A stretch of DNA of 64,000 nucleotides. Origin: Closterium sp. NIES-65 (taxonomy: Eukaryota; Streptophyta; Zygnematophyceae; Desmidiales; Closteriaceae). Both the position numbers and the translations under genes were made by a program. The notes below the pieces were generated by a model. It did no database searches and had not been told where the DNA came from. It saw only the letters and a program-made list of their open reading frames with translations. Location: positions 234,968-298,967 of the forward strand of contig CANXME010002304.1 in assembly GCA_948144175.1 (NCBI GenBank), in the 5' to 3' direction. This document shows positions 1 to 11,310 of this stretch, piece by piece. Numbering within the stretch: the first letter of the stretch is position 1; every line of letters starts with the position of its first letter.

Positions 1-593
1 GGGCTGCTCGGCGACAGGCGGCTCGGGTCGCGTAGAAGTGAGACGGGGCGGGGCCGCGTCAGGGCCGGCGGTAGGGCCGCGTAGGAGCCGGGGCAGGGCC
101 GCGAAGGAGCCGGGGCGGGGCCGTGATAGGAGCCGGGGCAGGGCCGAGTAGGAGGCCGGCGGTGGGGCCGCTTAAGGGGCCGGCTGCGGGGCCGAGTAGG
201 AGCCAGCTGCGGGGCCGCGTGAGAGCCGGCGCGGGGCCGCGTAGGAGCCGGCGGCGTGGCCGCGTCAGGGCCGCGTAAGGGGGGGGGGCCGGCGCGGGGC
301 CGCGTAAGAGCCGCGTAGGAGTCGGCGCGGAGCCGCGTAGGGGCCGGGGAGGGGCCGCGTAAGGAGCCGGCGCGGGGCCGCGTAGGAGCTGGCGGCGTGG
401 CCGCGTAAGGGCCGCGTAAGGAGCAGGCGGCGGGGCCGCGTAAGGAGCAGGGCGGGGCCGCGACAGAGTGGGCGGCGAGGCCGCAGGGGAGAGGGCGACT
501 CGAGGGGTCGCTAAAAAAAATCGCGCCTCGGGGGCGCGCTTCGGTGGGCCCAAAAAAAAAATTTCGGTCCTGGAGGGACCTAGCTCTATACCA
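1..593 (-). repeat. GC-rich tandem-repeat leader of truncated Copia element E0
   Basis: This is the 5' untranslated leader of a minus-strand Copia element that continues off the left edge. It is built of imperfect units of about 20-25 bp (ggggccgcgtaggagccgg-like). A run of A and a gggcgc-rich hairpin-like stretch sit next to the LTR. The minus strand immediately inside the LTR reads TGGTATAGAGC, close to the initiator tRNA-Met primer site TGGTATCAGAGC. E1 has the same leader at 9500-10502. Long open frames here are low-complexity and not credible genes. Confidence 0.75.
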
Positions 594-731
594 TGTGTAA
601 ATGAGTAAGCAGGAATGGGGTGAACTATGAATGAAAGCAGTACAAATATGAAACCCTAACTTGGTTGTACCCCCTATGGGATACCCCACTACAGCCTACA
701 CAGCAGTATAAGCTACAGATATGTTCTGACA
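594..731 (-). mobile_element. 5' LTR of truncated Copia element E0
   Basis: A 138-bp sequence begins TG and ends CA, and is visibly related to the 132-bp LTRs of E1 (shared gtaccccctat and the tail ending TGACA). The primer-binding-like sequence lies on its left side, so it is the 5' LTR of a minus-strand element whose body and 3' LTR lie outside the window. The target duplication cannot be checked. Confidence 0.75.
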
Positions 732-2168
732 CGCACAGCTCCTTCACCTGCACGCGGAGAAACGAGCTGAGAGAGAAAATGAGAGCGCAAATACTCAGAG
801 GAGAGACTAGAACGCATACGAAAGGGAGAGTCGTCGCTCAGTATGTTCGGTTAGACAATGAAAAAAAAAAACGCGTGAAGAGGGTGAAGGGGCCAGTAGT
901 TCCTGAGTCTACCTATATAATCAAGTAACGCAGAGACGTAGGTGCACTGCCAAACGAGCAGAGCAGACACACACGCAGGGCAGTTACGATTGACTGGCAG
1001 ATGGACTGCTAAAAAGAAAAGGCACGAAGAGGAGCGGGGTGGAGAATGAGTATGGGGCGGGAGTGTCTTGGGGTTGTGACTTTGAAAAGGGATGAGGGGG
1101 GCGAAGTCGAGCTTGCTGCGGGTAGAGAGAACAAAAAAGTAGACGAAAAAAACAGCTACTGTGCTAGGAACACTAGCTGCAAAGAGCATTCAAACTTCTA
1201 AAAAAATGCAAGCCAAATCCGGTCAGGAGATAACGAGAACCCCAAACGAAATTCACACACAAACCACCACTGCCACCAGCGCATCACCCGGACGAGTTGG
1301 ATGAGGGAGTTTTGGTAAAGTGGCTGCCGTGGCAAGAAATGCGCTGGAGCACATGACACAGACGAAATTCATTCGCTAGAATTACCTCGACGGAATCGCG
1401 CTCAATTCCATATCTGCGTTGGCCACGTTGGTGCACCACACTGCACCCTGCGCGCCGCGTTTTTTTCCGAGGATAAATGCCAGCGCGACAAATGCGACAG
1501 TTCTTGCACAATTGCTGAGCTGTAGATAAAGAAGGCCATATTCTTCTTCCAACAAAGTCCCACTCGTTTACAGTGTTTCTTTGACAAACGCCAGAATCGC
1601 TTCGGTAAAAACTCCAACACAAGTAGTCACAAATAAGCACGAATTCGGGCAACAAGCAGCAAACAGCCGAGACAGTCCAGGGCAAATGACTGTTTGTGTC
1701 CGGATTCTCAAATATATATATGTATATATATTTATATATGTATGTAAGCCTTGGTAAACATAATTGCCATACATATGCAAACGTTGAATCTAATAATTGC
1801 TCATTAATATGCGTACATATATATAAGTGATCGTAGCTTTGCTTAGTTCCTTAGCGCTTGCACATTCACGGGAGAAATCCGCAAGAGTTTCACTAAGAAG
1901 CAATGACAAAAAAGACTACATCAGGCACCTATCAACTCTGGAGCTAGCCTGGTCGACCGCCAGCACAGCATGATCGATCGCCTGCCAGCGTTGCGTAGAG
2001 GAGCCGCGCCAGCACTGCATAAAGGCGGCCTGCCAATACAGCAGGTCGACGGCGTCTAACGCTGTAGTATAGCAGCTGTCCAGCGTTGCACCCGTAGATG
2101 GCAGCAGTGCACACGCTCACAGGTGCGCGCAAACGATTGGCCCGACTTGCACCGTTGTGCATCCGTCG
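732..2168. other. Intergenic stretch without a recognisable gene
   Basis: No convincing coding region is seen; short open frames on both strands resemble no family I know. An AT-rich tract (atatatatgtatat) lies at about 1710-1760. Positions 1940-2165 share words such as ggtcgaccg and gccagcgttg with the long LTR of E6 on the other strand, so this may be a diverged LTR remnant. Confidence 0.4.
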
Positions 2169-4023
2169 GCTGTTGTGCTAACGAGATGAATCAGTTCCTA
2201 TGGCTAGGGAATAGGATGTAGTAGAGAACTGTGTGAAGAAATAGTGGTAAAAAAGGCATTCAGACGTTGGCGAAGTGACATGTTGCCCACAGGCCTATCC
2301 TTGCACAGATTTAGGCGAGCAAACGCACAAACATGCATCACGAGCTGCGTAGTTGTGCTAACGAGATGAAATCAGTTCCTACGGCTAGGTAATAGGATGT
2401 ATTAGAGAACTGTGTGAAGAAATAGTGGTAAAAAAAGTATCCAGACGTTGGCGCAGCGACATGTTGCGCACATGCCTATCCTTGCACAGATTTAGGCGAG
2501 CAAACGCACAAACATGCATCACGAGCTGCGTAGTTGTGCTAACGAGATGAAATCAGTTCCTATGGCTAGGTAATAGGATGTAGTAGAGAACAGTGTGAAC
2601 AAATAGTGGTAAAGAAGGCATTCAGACGTTGGCGCAGTGACATTTTGCGGTCAGGCCTATCCTTGCACAGATTCAGGCCAGCAAACGCACAAACAAGCGC
2701 CACGTGCAACGTAGTTGTGTGAACGAGGTCAAAACAGTTCCTATGGCTAGGTAATAGGATGTAGTAGAGTACTGTGTGAAGAAATAGTGGTAAAAAAGGC
2801 ATACAGACGTCGGCGCAGTGGCATGTTGCGCGCAGGCCTATCCTTGCACAGATTCAGGCCAGCAAACGCACAAACAAGCGCCACGTTCAACGTAGTTGTG
2901 CGAACGAGGTCAAACCAGTTCCTATGGCTAGGTAAAAGGATGTAGTAGAGTAGTGTGTGAAGAAATAGTGGTAAAAAAGGCATCCAGACGTCGGCGCAGT
3001 GGCATGTTGCGCGCAGGCCTATCCTTGCACAGATTCAGGCCAGCAAACGTCAAACAAGCGCCACGTGCTGCCTAGTTGTGCGAACGAGGTCAAACCAGTT
3101 CCTATGGCTAGGTAATAGGATGCAGTAGAGTATTGTATGACGAAATAGTGGTAAAAAAGGCATCCAAACGTCGGCATAGTGGCATGTTGCGCGCAGGCCT
3201 ATCCTTGCACAGATTCAGGCCAGCAAACGCACAAACAAGCGCCACGTGCTGCCTAGTTTTGCGAACGAGGTCAAACCTGTTCCTATGGTTAGGTAATAGG
3301 ATGTAGTAGAGTATTGTGTGAAGAAATAGTGGTAAAAAAGGCATCCAGACGTTGGCGCAGTGACATGTTGCGCACAGACCTATCCTAGCACAGATTCAGG
3401 CCAGCGAACGCACAAACATGCACCACGAGCCGCGTAGTTGTGCTAACGATATGAAATCAGTTCCTATGGCTATGTCATAGGATGTAGTAGAGAATTGTGT
3501 GAAGCAACAGGGGTAAAAAAGGCATCCAGACGTCGGCGCAGTGACATGTTGCGCACAGGCCTACCCTTGCACAGATTCAGGCCAGCAAACGCACAAACAA
3601 GCGCCACGTGCTGCGTAGTTGTGCGAACGAGGTCAAACCAGCTCCTATGGCTAGGTAATAGGATGTAGTAGAGTACTGTTTGAAGAAATTGTGGTAAAAA
3701 AGGCATCCAGACGTCGGCACAGTGACATGTTGCGCGCACGCCTATCCTTGCACAGATTCAGGCCAGCAAACGCACAAACAAGCGCCACGTGCTGCGTAGT
3801 TGTGCAAACGAGGTCAAACCAGTTCCAATGGCTAGGTAATAGGATGTAGTAGAGTACTGTGTGAAGAAATAGTGGTAAAAAAGGCATCTAGACGTAGGCG
3901 CAGTGACATGCTGCACACAGACCTATCCTTGCACAAATTCGGGCCAGCAAACGCACAAACATGCGCCACGTGCTGCGTAGTTGTGCTAACGAGATGAAAC
4001 CAGTTCCTATGGCTAGGTAATAG
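2169..4023 (+). repeat. 181-bp satellite array, forward orientation, block 1
   Basis: About ten head-to-tail monomers of 181 bp. The anchor aataggatgtagtagag recurs at about 2210, 2391, 2572, 2753, 2934, 3115, 3296, 3477, 3658 and 3839. Each monomer also holds cctatccttgcacagatt and gttcctatggctaggtaat. Recurrent 78-codon minus-strand frames are a by-product of the period. The array is cut by E1 at 4023/4024 and resumes at 10635. A period near 180 bp is typical of centromeric satellites in plants, but centromere function is inferred. Confidence 0.95.
4019..4023. repeat. Target-site duplication of E1, left copy (AATAG)
   Basis: AATAG lies directly before the E1 3' LTR and again at 10635-10639 after the 5' LTR. 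A 5-bp duplication is normal for Copia integrase. It falls in the satellite motif ggctaggtAATAGgatg. Confidence 0.9.
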
Positions 4024-4155
4024 TGTGAGAAAAAGCGAACAGGAATGAATGAACTAGCAGTGAAATGAGTACAAGTAGGAAACCCTAGAATTGTGTACCC
4101 CCTATAGGCTAACCCACTGTAGCCTACACAAGCATAACATATATAATGTTTGACA
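4024..4155 (-). mobile_element. 3' LTR of E1
   Basis: 132 bp, TGTGAGAAAAAGCG...ATGTTTGACA, matching 10503-10634 with two differences. It is followed on the inner side by the purine-rich tract typical of the 3' end of an LTR element. Confidence 0.95.
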
Positions 4156-4166
4156 CACCCCCATAG
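4156..4166 (-). promoter_or_regulatory. Polypurine tract of E1
   Basis: The minus strand reads ctatgggggtg directly before the 3' LTR. The same word stands before the 3' LTR of E2 at 27636-27646. It is the expected primer for plus-strand DNA synthesis. Confidence 0.75.
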
Positions 4167-4361
4167 GCAAAGTGGGGGAGAACAAGGGGTCACAAGACCA
4201 GTCAAGCAAAGCAAAGCAAGCTCAGGGTGGATCACAAAGTCACCACACAGTCCGAGCACAAGAGCAGGGCCAGAGGCCAGTTCACATGCAGGAGTACAGA
4301 CATATATATAAAACTAGACAAGCAAGAGCAGGTATATATATATGTCACAGTACAAGTGAAG

Positions 4362-6878
4362 TCAAGAGGAGAGCAAGTGAGGCAAGACAGGCACAAGACC
4401 CAGCTGGGTGCAAAAGCGCTGATGGTCACAAGGCGCGAGTGCCTTGGTGAACACATCAGCAGTGTTGGCCTCAGAGGCCACGTACGCAAGTCGCAACTGA
4501 CCACGCTGCTGCAGCTCACGAGCAAGGAAGTAGCGGAGAGCAATGTGCTTCGTTCTGTGCTCCAAGCGCTGCTCTCGACACAAGGCCAGCATGGCCTTGT
4601 TGTCTACGTACAGCACTGGAGGAGAACGAGGCGGCTCTCCAAGGTCAGTCAGCAGGTAGGTGAGCCAGCGAAGCTCCTGTGCAGCCATGGCCCCGGCGTA
4701 GATCTCAGCCTCACAACTGGAGCCGAGAACCGAAGACGAGCGAGTAGACCGCCACGAGACAGAGCCGGAACCAAGGCTGAAGGTGTAACCCTGTGACGAC
4801 CGCTGCGTAGCCTGGTCGTCAGCCCAAGAAGCGTCCGCGTGGCCGGTAAGGACCACTGGACTCCGCCCTCCAAGCACAAGCCCCATGCCCGACGTACTGC
4901 ACAGGTAGCGCAATACCCTCTTCGCTGCAGCCATGTGCTCTAGTCGGTGTCTCCCAGGAGCAACATAGCGTGCAAGAATGCTCAGAGGATATGCAAGGTC
5001 AGGTCGTGTGCAGGTCATCAGGTACATGAGGCAGCCAACAAGCTCTGCATACGGACCACTCGACTCTACGGACTCATCCGAAGGCAGAGCTGAGAGTGAG
5101 TGGCGAGTAGGCAGAGGAGTGGCCTGAGGCGAGGAGTACGTGAAGCCGAAGCGCTGAAGGACCTGCTGCACCATGTGTGACTGAGTCAAGGTAATGGTGC
5201 GGCGTGCTCTGTCCCGAGTGATCTGCAAGCCAAGGTAGCTGCGCAGTTGACCCAGGTCTGTGCACGTGTGTCTCTTCTGCAGCTCAGACATCACGTAGGC
5301 GAGTCCAGCAGTGTCCGCTGTGGCAAAGACCAAGTCGTCGACGTACACGAGGATGTAGAACGGCGGCAGAGAAGTGTCGGTGCGCAGAAACAGCGACGGG
5401 TCAGCAGTAGAAGGAGCAAACCCAAGAGCCGCAAGCGTAGTCCTCAGTGTGTCGTGCCACTCACGAGGTGCCTGGCGGAGACCGTAGACTGGCCGTCGGA
5501 GGCTCCACTGGGTGCCAGGAGGGAAAGTCCCAGTGAAGCCAGGCGGACGGCGCAGCCAGATCTCCTCGTGCAGGCTACCCTGCAGGAACGCAGTGCTGAA
5601 GTCGAGAGAGTGAAGCTCGTAGTCGCGCTGAGCGGCTATGTGCAGCAGCACCCGAAGAGTGGTCATCTTCGGGGTGGGAGAGAAGGTCTGAAAGTAGTCA
5701 ACTCCCTGCCGCTGACTGAAGCCACGAGCAACGTACCGCGCCTTGAAGACAGGTGGAGAGCCCGGCGGCCGCTTCACCCGGAAGATCCACATGCCACTGA
5801 CGATGTTCGCCCCAGGAGGGGGAACTGCGTCAACGTAGGTGCCTGTGGACTTCCAGGAAGCCATCTCTGCATCCATAGCTGCCTGCCACTGAGAGGAGTA
5901 GGGACCCTCTACGGCCTCCGCGTAAGAACGCGGAGTCGGGATGTCTAGTGCATCCGGGTCTCCCTCAGGGGCAAGCAATACAGACGCGAGATGAGGTGAA
6001 GCAGCCGCTAGACACTGTAACTCCTCCTGTCTGTCCTCTAGGACGTCCGTGCCAAGAGCACACTCACCCCCGACGGACGGAGGACAGACAGACTCAGACT
6101 CAGCAACAAGACCAGCAGCGTAGTCGAGACGACAGCGAGCAGCAAAGTCAACGAGCTCAGCGACTAGAGCAGACGCAGCAGTGGACTCAAAAGAGGGGTC
6201 AGTGACGAGAGTAGCAAGCAGACGCGTGACAGTAGGACTGGCAGCGCGAAGAGAGTCCGACTCAGGGTCGGCAAGCGCAGGAAGAGAGGACTCAGGAGGC
6301 GAAGGCAAAGGGGCACGCAGAGGAGCAGTGGACGGACGCAGAGACATCCGGTGCGTGCCAGGGACAGGAGGAGGACGCTGACGCGAACCGCGACCACTAG
6401 CGCGAGCAGCACGAACAGGCGACGCGGGACGAGACGCAGGCTCACGACGCTCAGCAAGACCTCCAGTAGGACCAGTGTAAGGAGAGGGAGCAGGCAGAGG
6501 AGAGGAAGGCTCCAACAGTGACTGCGACTGGACAGGCTGTGGACACTCTACCGAAGGAGAAAGACCAAGAACCTGCTGTAGGAGCGGAACGAAGTACGGC
6601 CGAGGCCGCGCGGCAGCTCCAGACTCAGCAGGGACAGCACCAGCACCCTCAGCGACAGCACCAGCGCCACCCACACCTCCAGCGGCAGGACCAATAGCAG
6701 TAGGCTCAGCACCAACGCCCTCAGCACCTCCATCTCCAGGAGGACCCGCAGGTCCAGCAGCTCCGGGACCGGCAGCACCCGCACCCTCGACGGTCGAAGA
6801 AGCTCCAGCTCCAGCTCCAGCAGCACCTCCAGACTCAGCAGCACGCCTCCAGCGGCGAGCGTACCACTCGCGCAGCTC
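4362..6878 (-). CDS. pol: E1 pol, C-terminal half: reverse transcriptase and RNase H
   Basis: Encodes the Copia RT (RVT_2 type) and RNase H that copy element RNA into DNA inside virus-like particles. Visible RT motifs are GMWIFRVKRPPGS, DYFQTFSPTPKMTTLR, LDFSTAFLQGSLHEEIWLRRPP and the catalytic YVDD within ILVYVDDLVFA. RNase H shows GHADASWADDQATQRSSQGY, SSCEAEIYAG and YVDNKAM, then the usual C-terminal LARELQQRGQLRL, ending with TGA. The frame is open from a TAG at 6879-6881 whose position is Gln in related copies (SPQQLREW-like). Further upstream it is separated from the integrase half by a frameshift near 7180. The catalytic residues look intact. Confidence 0.92.
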   Translation of the reverse strand, partial: ELREWYARRWRRAAESGGAAGAGAGASSTVEGAGAAGPGAAGPAGPPGDGGAEGVGAEPTAIGPAAGGVGGAGAVAEGAGAVPAESGAAARPRPYFVPLLQQVLGLSPSVECPQPVQSQSLLEPSSPLPAPSPYTGPTGGLAERREPASRPASPVRAARASGRGSRQRPPPVPGTHRMSLRPSTAPLRAPLPSPPESSLPALADPESDSLRAASPTVTRLLATLVTDPSFESTAASALVAELVDFAARCRLDYAAGLVAESESVCPPSVGGECALGTDVLEDRQEELQCLAAASPHLASVLLAPEGDPDALDIPTPRSYAEAVEGPYSSQWQAAMDAEMASWKSTGTYVDAVPPPGANIVSGMWIFRVKRPPGSPPVFKARYVARGFSQRQGVDYFQTFSPTPKMTTLRVLLHIAAQRDYELHSLDFSTAFLQGSLHEEIWLRRPPGFTGTFPPGTQWSLRRPVYGLRQAPREWHDTLRTTLAALGFAPSTADPSLFLRTDTSLPPFYILVYVDDLVFATADTAGLAYVMSELQKRHTCTDLGQLRSYLGLQITRDRARRTITLTQSHMVQQVLQRFGFTYSSPQATPLPTRHSLSALPSDESVESSGPYAELVGCLMYLMTCTRPDLAYPLSILARYVAPGRHRLEHMAAAKRVLRYLCSTSGMGLVLGGRSPVVLTGHADASWADDQATQRSSQGYTFSLGSGSVSWRSTRSSSVLGSSCEAEIYAGAMAAQELRWLTYLLTDLGEPPRSPPVLYVDNKAMLALCREQRLEHRTKHIALRYFLARELQQRGQLRLAYVASEANTADVFTKALAPCDHQRFCTQLGLVPVLPHLLSS

Positions 6879-7171
6879 CTATGGAGAGAGGGGCTCCCGG
6901 CGAGACGCAGCAGCAGGAGAAACCCCAGGCTCAGCAGCTCCAGACGCAGCAGGGACAGCACCAGCGCCCTCAGAGACAGTACCAGCGCCACCCACACCTC
7001 CAGCGGCAGGACCAACAGCAGCAGGCTCAGCACCAACGCCCTCAGCAGCTCCAGCTCCAGGAGGACCCGCAGGTCCAGTAGCTCCGGGACCGGCAGCACC
7101 CGCACCCTCGACGGTCGAAGAAGCTCCAGCTCCAGCTCCAGCAGCACCTCCAGACTCAGCAGCACGCCTCC
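6616..7171 (-). repeat. 321-bp tandem duplication in the E1 Gly/Ala-rich linker
   Basis: The segment starting gggacagcacc at 6631 recurs at 6952, and gcacgcctcc at 6841 recurs at 7162, both 321 bp apart. The unit is 107 codons of low-complexity linker between integrase and RT. The two copies differ at scattered positions. Confidence 0.85.
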
Positions 7172-7179
7172 AGACTCAG

Positions 7180-9379
7180 CACCCGCAGCAGCACCAGAGT
7201 CACCTGTAACCTCGACCGGGTCAACGGCGTCTACCTGGGACACACCTGAGGGGGCAGGAACCTGAGGGGGGAGGGGGTCTACCGGGGGGGGAACCGGTAC
7301 AAGGAAGTCCGGGGCAGGGGGGAGGGAAGGAGTGCGGTAGGGGAAGAGACGGTAGAAGGGGACTGACTCGTCGAACGTGACGTCCTGGGAGGACAGAACA
7401 CGACGAGAGGAGGGGTGGTAAAACTGCCACCCTGGGGCGTCAGTGGGGAAGCCAAGGAAGACACAGGGAGCAGCACGAGGGGACAGCTTGTCCGCAGACA
7501 AGTCGCGGACAAACGCCCGAGATCCCCAGACACGGAACACAGACGCATCGCCAACCTTCCCTGTCCACAGCAAGGCTGGGGACATCGCAGGCCGAGAGAC
7601 CCGGGGGTGAAGGTTGAGCTGATGCGCCGCGTACCTCACCGCAAACGGCCACAGAAAATGGGGGGCAGCCGCATGCATCATGGACGTACGAGCGACATCC
7701 ATGACCATGCCAATGCGGCGCTCAGCAATCCCATTTTGCTGTGGTGAGTCCGGAAGCGTGAAGGACTGGCGGATGCCTCGCGCACGACAGTAGGCACGCA
7801 GAAGGCCAGAGGAGAACTCTCCGCCTCTGTCCGAGTGCAGACGCAGAACAGGAAAGTCCGAGCCGAAGCTCTTCCTGAGCCGGAGACGAGCCTCGCGGAT
7901 CCAGTCGATCAGCACCTCAGTGACCTCACCCTTGCTGCGCAAGGGGAGGACTGTGGTGTAACGCGAGTAGTCGTCAACCACCAACAGGAAGTAGCGCTCG
8001 TAATCCTGCCCACGGACGGGGGCTGGGCCCCACACATCCATGTGAAGCGTGTGCAGGGGAGCCTCTGTCGGGGGGAAGTGGGAGGAGTGAGGAGTAGCCC
8101 GGAGGCGACCCTCGACACAGGGGACACAGGAAGGTCCTGGCCCGGAGGGGAGAGGAGGGAGAGACTGGGGAAGACCAGAGACAAGGACACGGGAAGCCAT
8201 GCTCCGAAGACGGGGCAAGGAGGGGTGGCCAAGACGGTGGTGCCACAGGAGAGTCTCGTGAGACAGGAGGCGACAAGTACAGGGGGCAGACTCAGGACCA
8301 GACCTGGACGCAGCAGCAAACACCTGACCCGACGCTGCTACCTGACCGGACACGGGGACAGGAGGAGACTCAGTGGTCAGGGTGTAGAGGCTCGACCCCG
8401 GCCGACGCGAGAACGTGGCCAGGTGCCGGCCTGTGCGTGCGTCCGTGCAGTGGGTCACCCGCTGACTCGCAGGAGTGAACTGGTGAACCCCCGCATCCTG
8501 TAGGTCTGCACCACTCACCAAGTTCGTCGAGAACGAGGGGAGGTACAGGCCAGGCAGGGTGCCCGAGGGGGCAGCCGGACACGGGAGGACAGTGGAGAAG
8601 TGAGCGAGGACAGGACCCCCAGAGGGGTCAGCCAGGGAGACTGCAACCGGCCGACCAAGCGGCGTGAGTGTGGTGCGGTCCCGAAAGAAGGAGCGAGAAG
8701 CCCCAGAGTCAAGTGTAAAGGTGAGGGAGGCCGAAGCCAACGCGGTACCTGAGAGCGCAGCCTCACCCGCACCTGAGGAAGCAGACTCACTAGCACCTAG
8801 AGCAGCAGCCGCACCTGTACCTGGAGCAGGAGACTCACTAGCACCCAGAGCAGCAGCCTCACCAGTAGCTAGAGCAGCAGGTCCTATACCTGGGTCAGGC
8901 GGGACGCACAGGTGACCTGCACGGTCAGCACTAGTAGGCAATGCATACATGGCAGTGAGAATAGCATCATAGTCAAGAGCATATATATCTACCCTCTGCC
9001 TAAGCAACTCCACCCAGTCGGGAAGCTCAGCCTCGTCGCCAAACACGGTACGCCAGGCGTCGCTCAGACGGGCGAAGCAGCGGGACGGTGTATGACTACG
9101 TGTCCCACAAGGCTGACCAGTCCGAGTACCAGTGCGAATCACGTAAGAGCAGCGAACAGCACTGAGAGACCCTCCACTCTGAGCGTACCACTCACGAAGC
9201 TGGCGAGGCGTGAGAGACACGCGAGAGGGTCGCGGGAGCTGCATCTGGCCGCCACCACGAGTAGAAGCAGCAGGAGTGGTAGTAGGAGTAGCGTCGCCAC
9301 CCCTACAGCCCCAACCAGCGTACCACTCACGCAGCTGCTGCGGCGTGAGGGACTCACGCCGGCGTCGCTGGGGCTGCAT
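7180..9379 (-). CDS. pol: E1 Gag C-terminus, protease and integrase, frameshifted at its end
   Basis: The first ATG in the frame is at 9379. Near the start is a Cys/His segment CSYVIRTGTRTGQPCGTRSH continuing to a final Cys (C-X13-C-X4-H-X4-C), an extended zinc-knuckle-like pattern. Aspartic protease follows at FTLDSGASRSFFRD. Integrase has the H-H-C-C pre-integrase zinc motif (LLWHHRLGHPS...CVPCVEGR), then MDVWGP, LHSDRGGEF and NGIAERR, which supply the D, D and E residues. The frame then runs into the low-complexity linker. After about 7180 the Gly/Ala-rich reading is replaced by a Leu-rich one, so a one-base shift has occurred; the open frame continues to 6548 but that part is out of register. 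Confidence 0.88.
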
Positions 9380-9499
9380 TTGGCTCCGCAAGTAGAAGCA
9401 GGAGCAGGACTAGCAGCAGGGAGGCAGGCAGCCAGGCAAGCCAAAAGGCAGGCAGGCAGGCAAGCAGGCGACGCGCAGCGTGCTAGCAGGGCAAGAGCT

Positions 9500-10502
9500 C
9501 ACCAGTGGTGGGAAGAGTAGGTTCGGCGACTCAGCGGCTCGGCAGCTCGGCGGCTCGGCGGCTCGGGCGACTCGGGCGGCTCGGCGGCAAGGCGGCTCAG
9601 CAGCAACTGCAGCTCAGTAGCTCGGTGACTCGGCGGCTCGGCGGCAGGGCGGCTCGGCAGCAACTGCAGCTCAGCAGCTCAGCGACCCGGCGGCTCGGCG
9701 GCAGGGCGGCTCGGCTGTGGGGCGGCTCGGCTGCTGCAGTGGGAGATGAAGGAGGAGGAGAAGCAGGGGAGGCCACACACCTGCCACCCCTCTGCTGCGG
9801 CCCCCGAAGGAGCCGCGACGGGCGACGGGAAAAGGGGGGGTGGGTGGTGGGGGGGGCGGTAGGTGCAGCGGCGGGGCCAGCAGGTGCAGTTGCGGGGCCG
9901 GTAGAAGGGGACGGCAGGAGCCGTCAGGAGGGGACGGCGGGGCCGTCAGGAAGGGACGGCGGGGCCGTCACGAAGGGACGGCGGGGCCGTCAGGAGGTGA
10001 CCGGGCCGCGACGGGGGCAGGCGGCGGGGCCGCGTAAGGGCCTGGGCGGGGCCGCGACAGAGCCGTCGGCGGGGCCGCGTGAAAGCCGGGGCGGGGCCGC
10101 GTAGAAGCCGGGGCGGGGCCGCGCGAGAGCAGGCGGCGGGGCCGCGAAGGAGCCGGGGCGGGGCCGCGTGAGAGCAGGCGGCGGAGCCGCGTAAGGGCCT
10201 GGGCGGGGCCGCGACAAAGCCGTCGGCGGGGCCGCGTGAAAGCCGGGGCGGGGCCGCGTAGAAGCCGGGGCGGGGCCGCGCGAGAGCAGGCGGCGGGGCC
10301 GCGAAGGAGCCGGGGCGGGGCCGCGTGAGAGCAGGCGGCGGGGCCGCGACAGAGAGGGCGGCGGGGCCGCGTCAGTGAAGGCGGCGGGGCCGCAGGGGAA
10401 ATGGCGACCCGAGGGGTCGCTAAAAAAAAAAAGATCGCGCCTCGGGGGGCGCTTCGGTGGGCCCAAAAAAAAACGGTCCGTAGAAGGACCCGCTCTATAC
10501 CA
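9500..10502 (-). repeat. GC-rich tandem-repeat leader of E1
   Basis: Imperfect units of ggggccgcgtaaggagcc-like sequence occupy the space between the primer site and the shortened coding part; a block of about 190 bp (10021-10190 and 10190-10340) is itself duplicated. The flanking signature (A-run, ggggggcgcttcggtgggccc, a short stem, then the primer site) matches E0. Long open frames over it are artefacts of composition. Confidence 0.8.
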
Positions 10503-10634
10503 TGTGAGAATAAGCGAATAGGAATGAATGAACTAGCAGTGAAATGAGTACAAGTAGGAAACCCTAGAATTGTGTACCCCCTATAGGCTAACCCACTGTA
10601 GCCTACACAAGCATAACATATATAATGTTTGACA
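10503..10634 (-). mobile_element. 5' LTR of E1
   Basis: 132-bp TG...CA repeat, nearly identical to 4024-4155. On its inner side the minus strand reads TGGTATAGAGCGGGTCC, the initiator-Met-like primer site. On its outer side is the AATAG duplication. Confidence 0.95.
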
Positions 10635-11310
10635 AATAGGATGTAGTAGAGTACTGTGTGAAGAAATAGTAGTAAAAAAGGCATCCAGACGTAGGCGCAG
10701 TGACATGCTGCGCACAGACCTATCCTTGCACAAATTCGGGCTAGCAAACGCACAAACATGCGCCACGTGCTGCGTAGTTGTGTGAACGAGGTCAAACCAG
10801 TTCCTATGGCTAGGTAATAGGATGTAGTAGGGAACTGTATGAAGAAATAGTGGTAACAAAGACATCCAGACGTTGGCGCAGTGACATGCTGCGCACAGGC
10901 CTATCCCTGCACAGATTCAGGCTAGCGAACGCACAAACATGCGCCACGTGCTGCGTAGTTGTGCGAACGAGGTCAAACCAGTTCTTATGGCTAGGTAATA
11001 GAATGTAGTAGAGAATTGTGTGAAAAAATAGTGGTAACAAAGGCATCCAGATGTTGGGGCAGTGACATGTTGCGCACAGATCTATCCTAGCACATATTCA
11101 GGCCAGCGAACGCACAAACATGTGCCACGTGATGCGTAGTTGTGCTAACGAGGTCAAACCAGTTCCTATGGCTAGGTAATAGAATGTAGTAGAGAACTGT
11201 GTGAAGAAATGGTGGTAACAAAGGCGTCCAGACGTTGGCGCAGTGACATGTTGCGCACAGATCTATCCTAGCACAGATTCAGGCCAGCGAACGCACAAAC
11301 ATGCAACACG
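10635..11310 (+). repeat. 181-bp satellite array, forward orientation, block 2
   Basis: Continuation of the block-1 array after E1, about 3.7 monomers with the same anchors (aataggatgtagtag at 10635, 10817, 10998 and 11180). It ends abruptly at aacatgcaacacgttaaaaag, where unique AT-richer sequence begins. Confidence 0.93.

Larger units (their letters stand above)
4024..10634 (-). mobile_element. Ty1/Copia LTR retrotransposon E1, full-length but gag-deficient
   Basis: A 6,611-bp element with 132-bp TG...CA LTRs, an AATAG target duplication, a Met-type primer site inside the right LTR and a polypurine tract (tatgggggtg on the minus strand) abutting the left LTR. Domain order on the minus strand is zinc-binding segment, protease, integrase, RT, RNase H, which is the Copia order. 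The N-terminal gag domain present in sister element E2 is missing, so E1 probably cannot move alone. The LTRs differ at only two positions by eye, so the insertion is recent. It sits in the satellite array. Confidence 0.95.

Noticed and set aside
2566-3887. Repeated 78-codon minus-strand frames (MPFLPLFLHT...LLHPIT)
   Set aside because: They recur with the satellite period, also in the other arrays, and simply reflect the monomer; no start context or independent conservation.
6548-7180. Leucine-rich C-terminus of the E1 integrase frame
   Set aside because: It is the out-of-register reading of the Gly/Ala-rich linker after a frameshift, as comparison with E2 shows.
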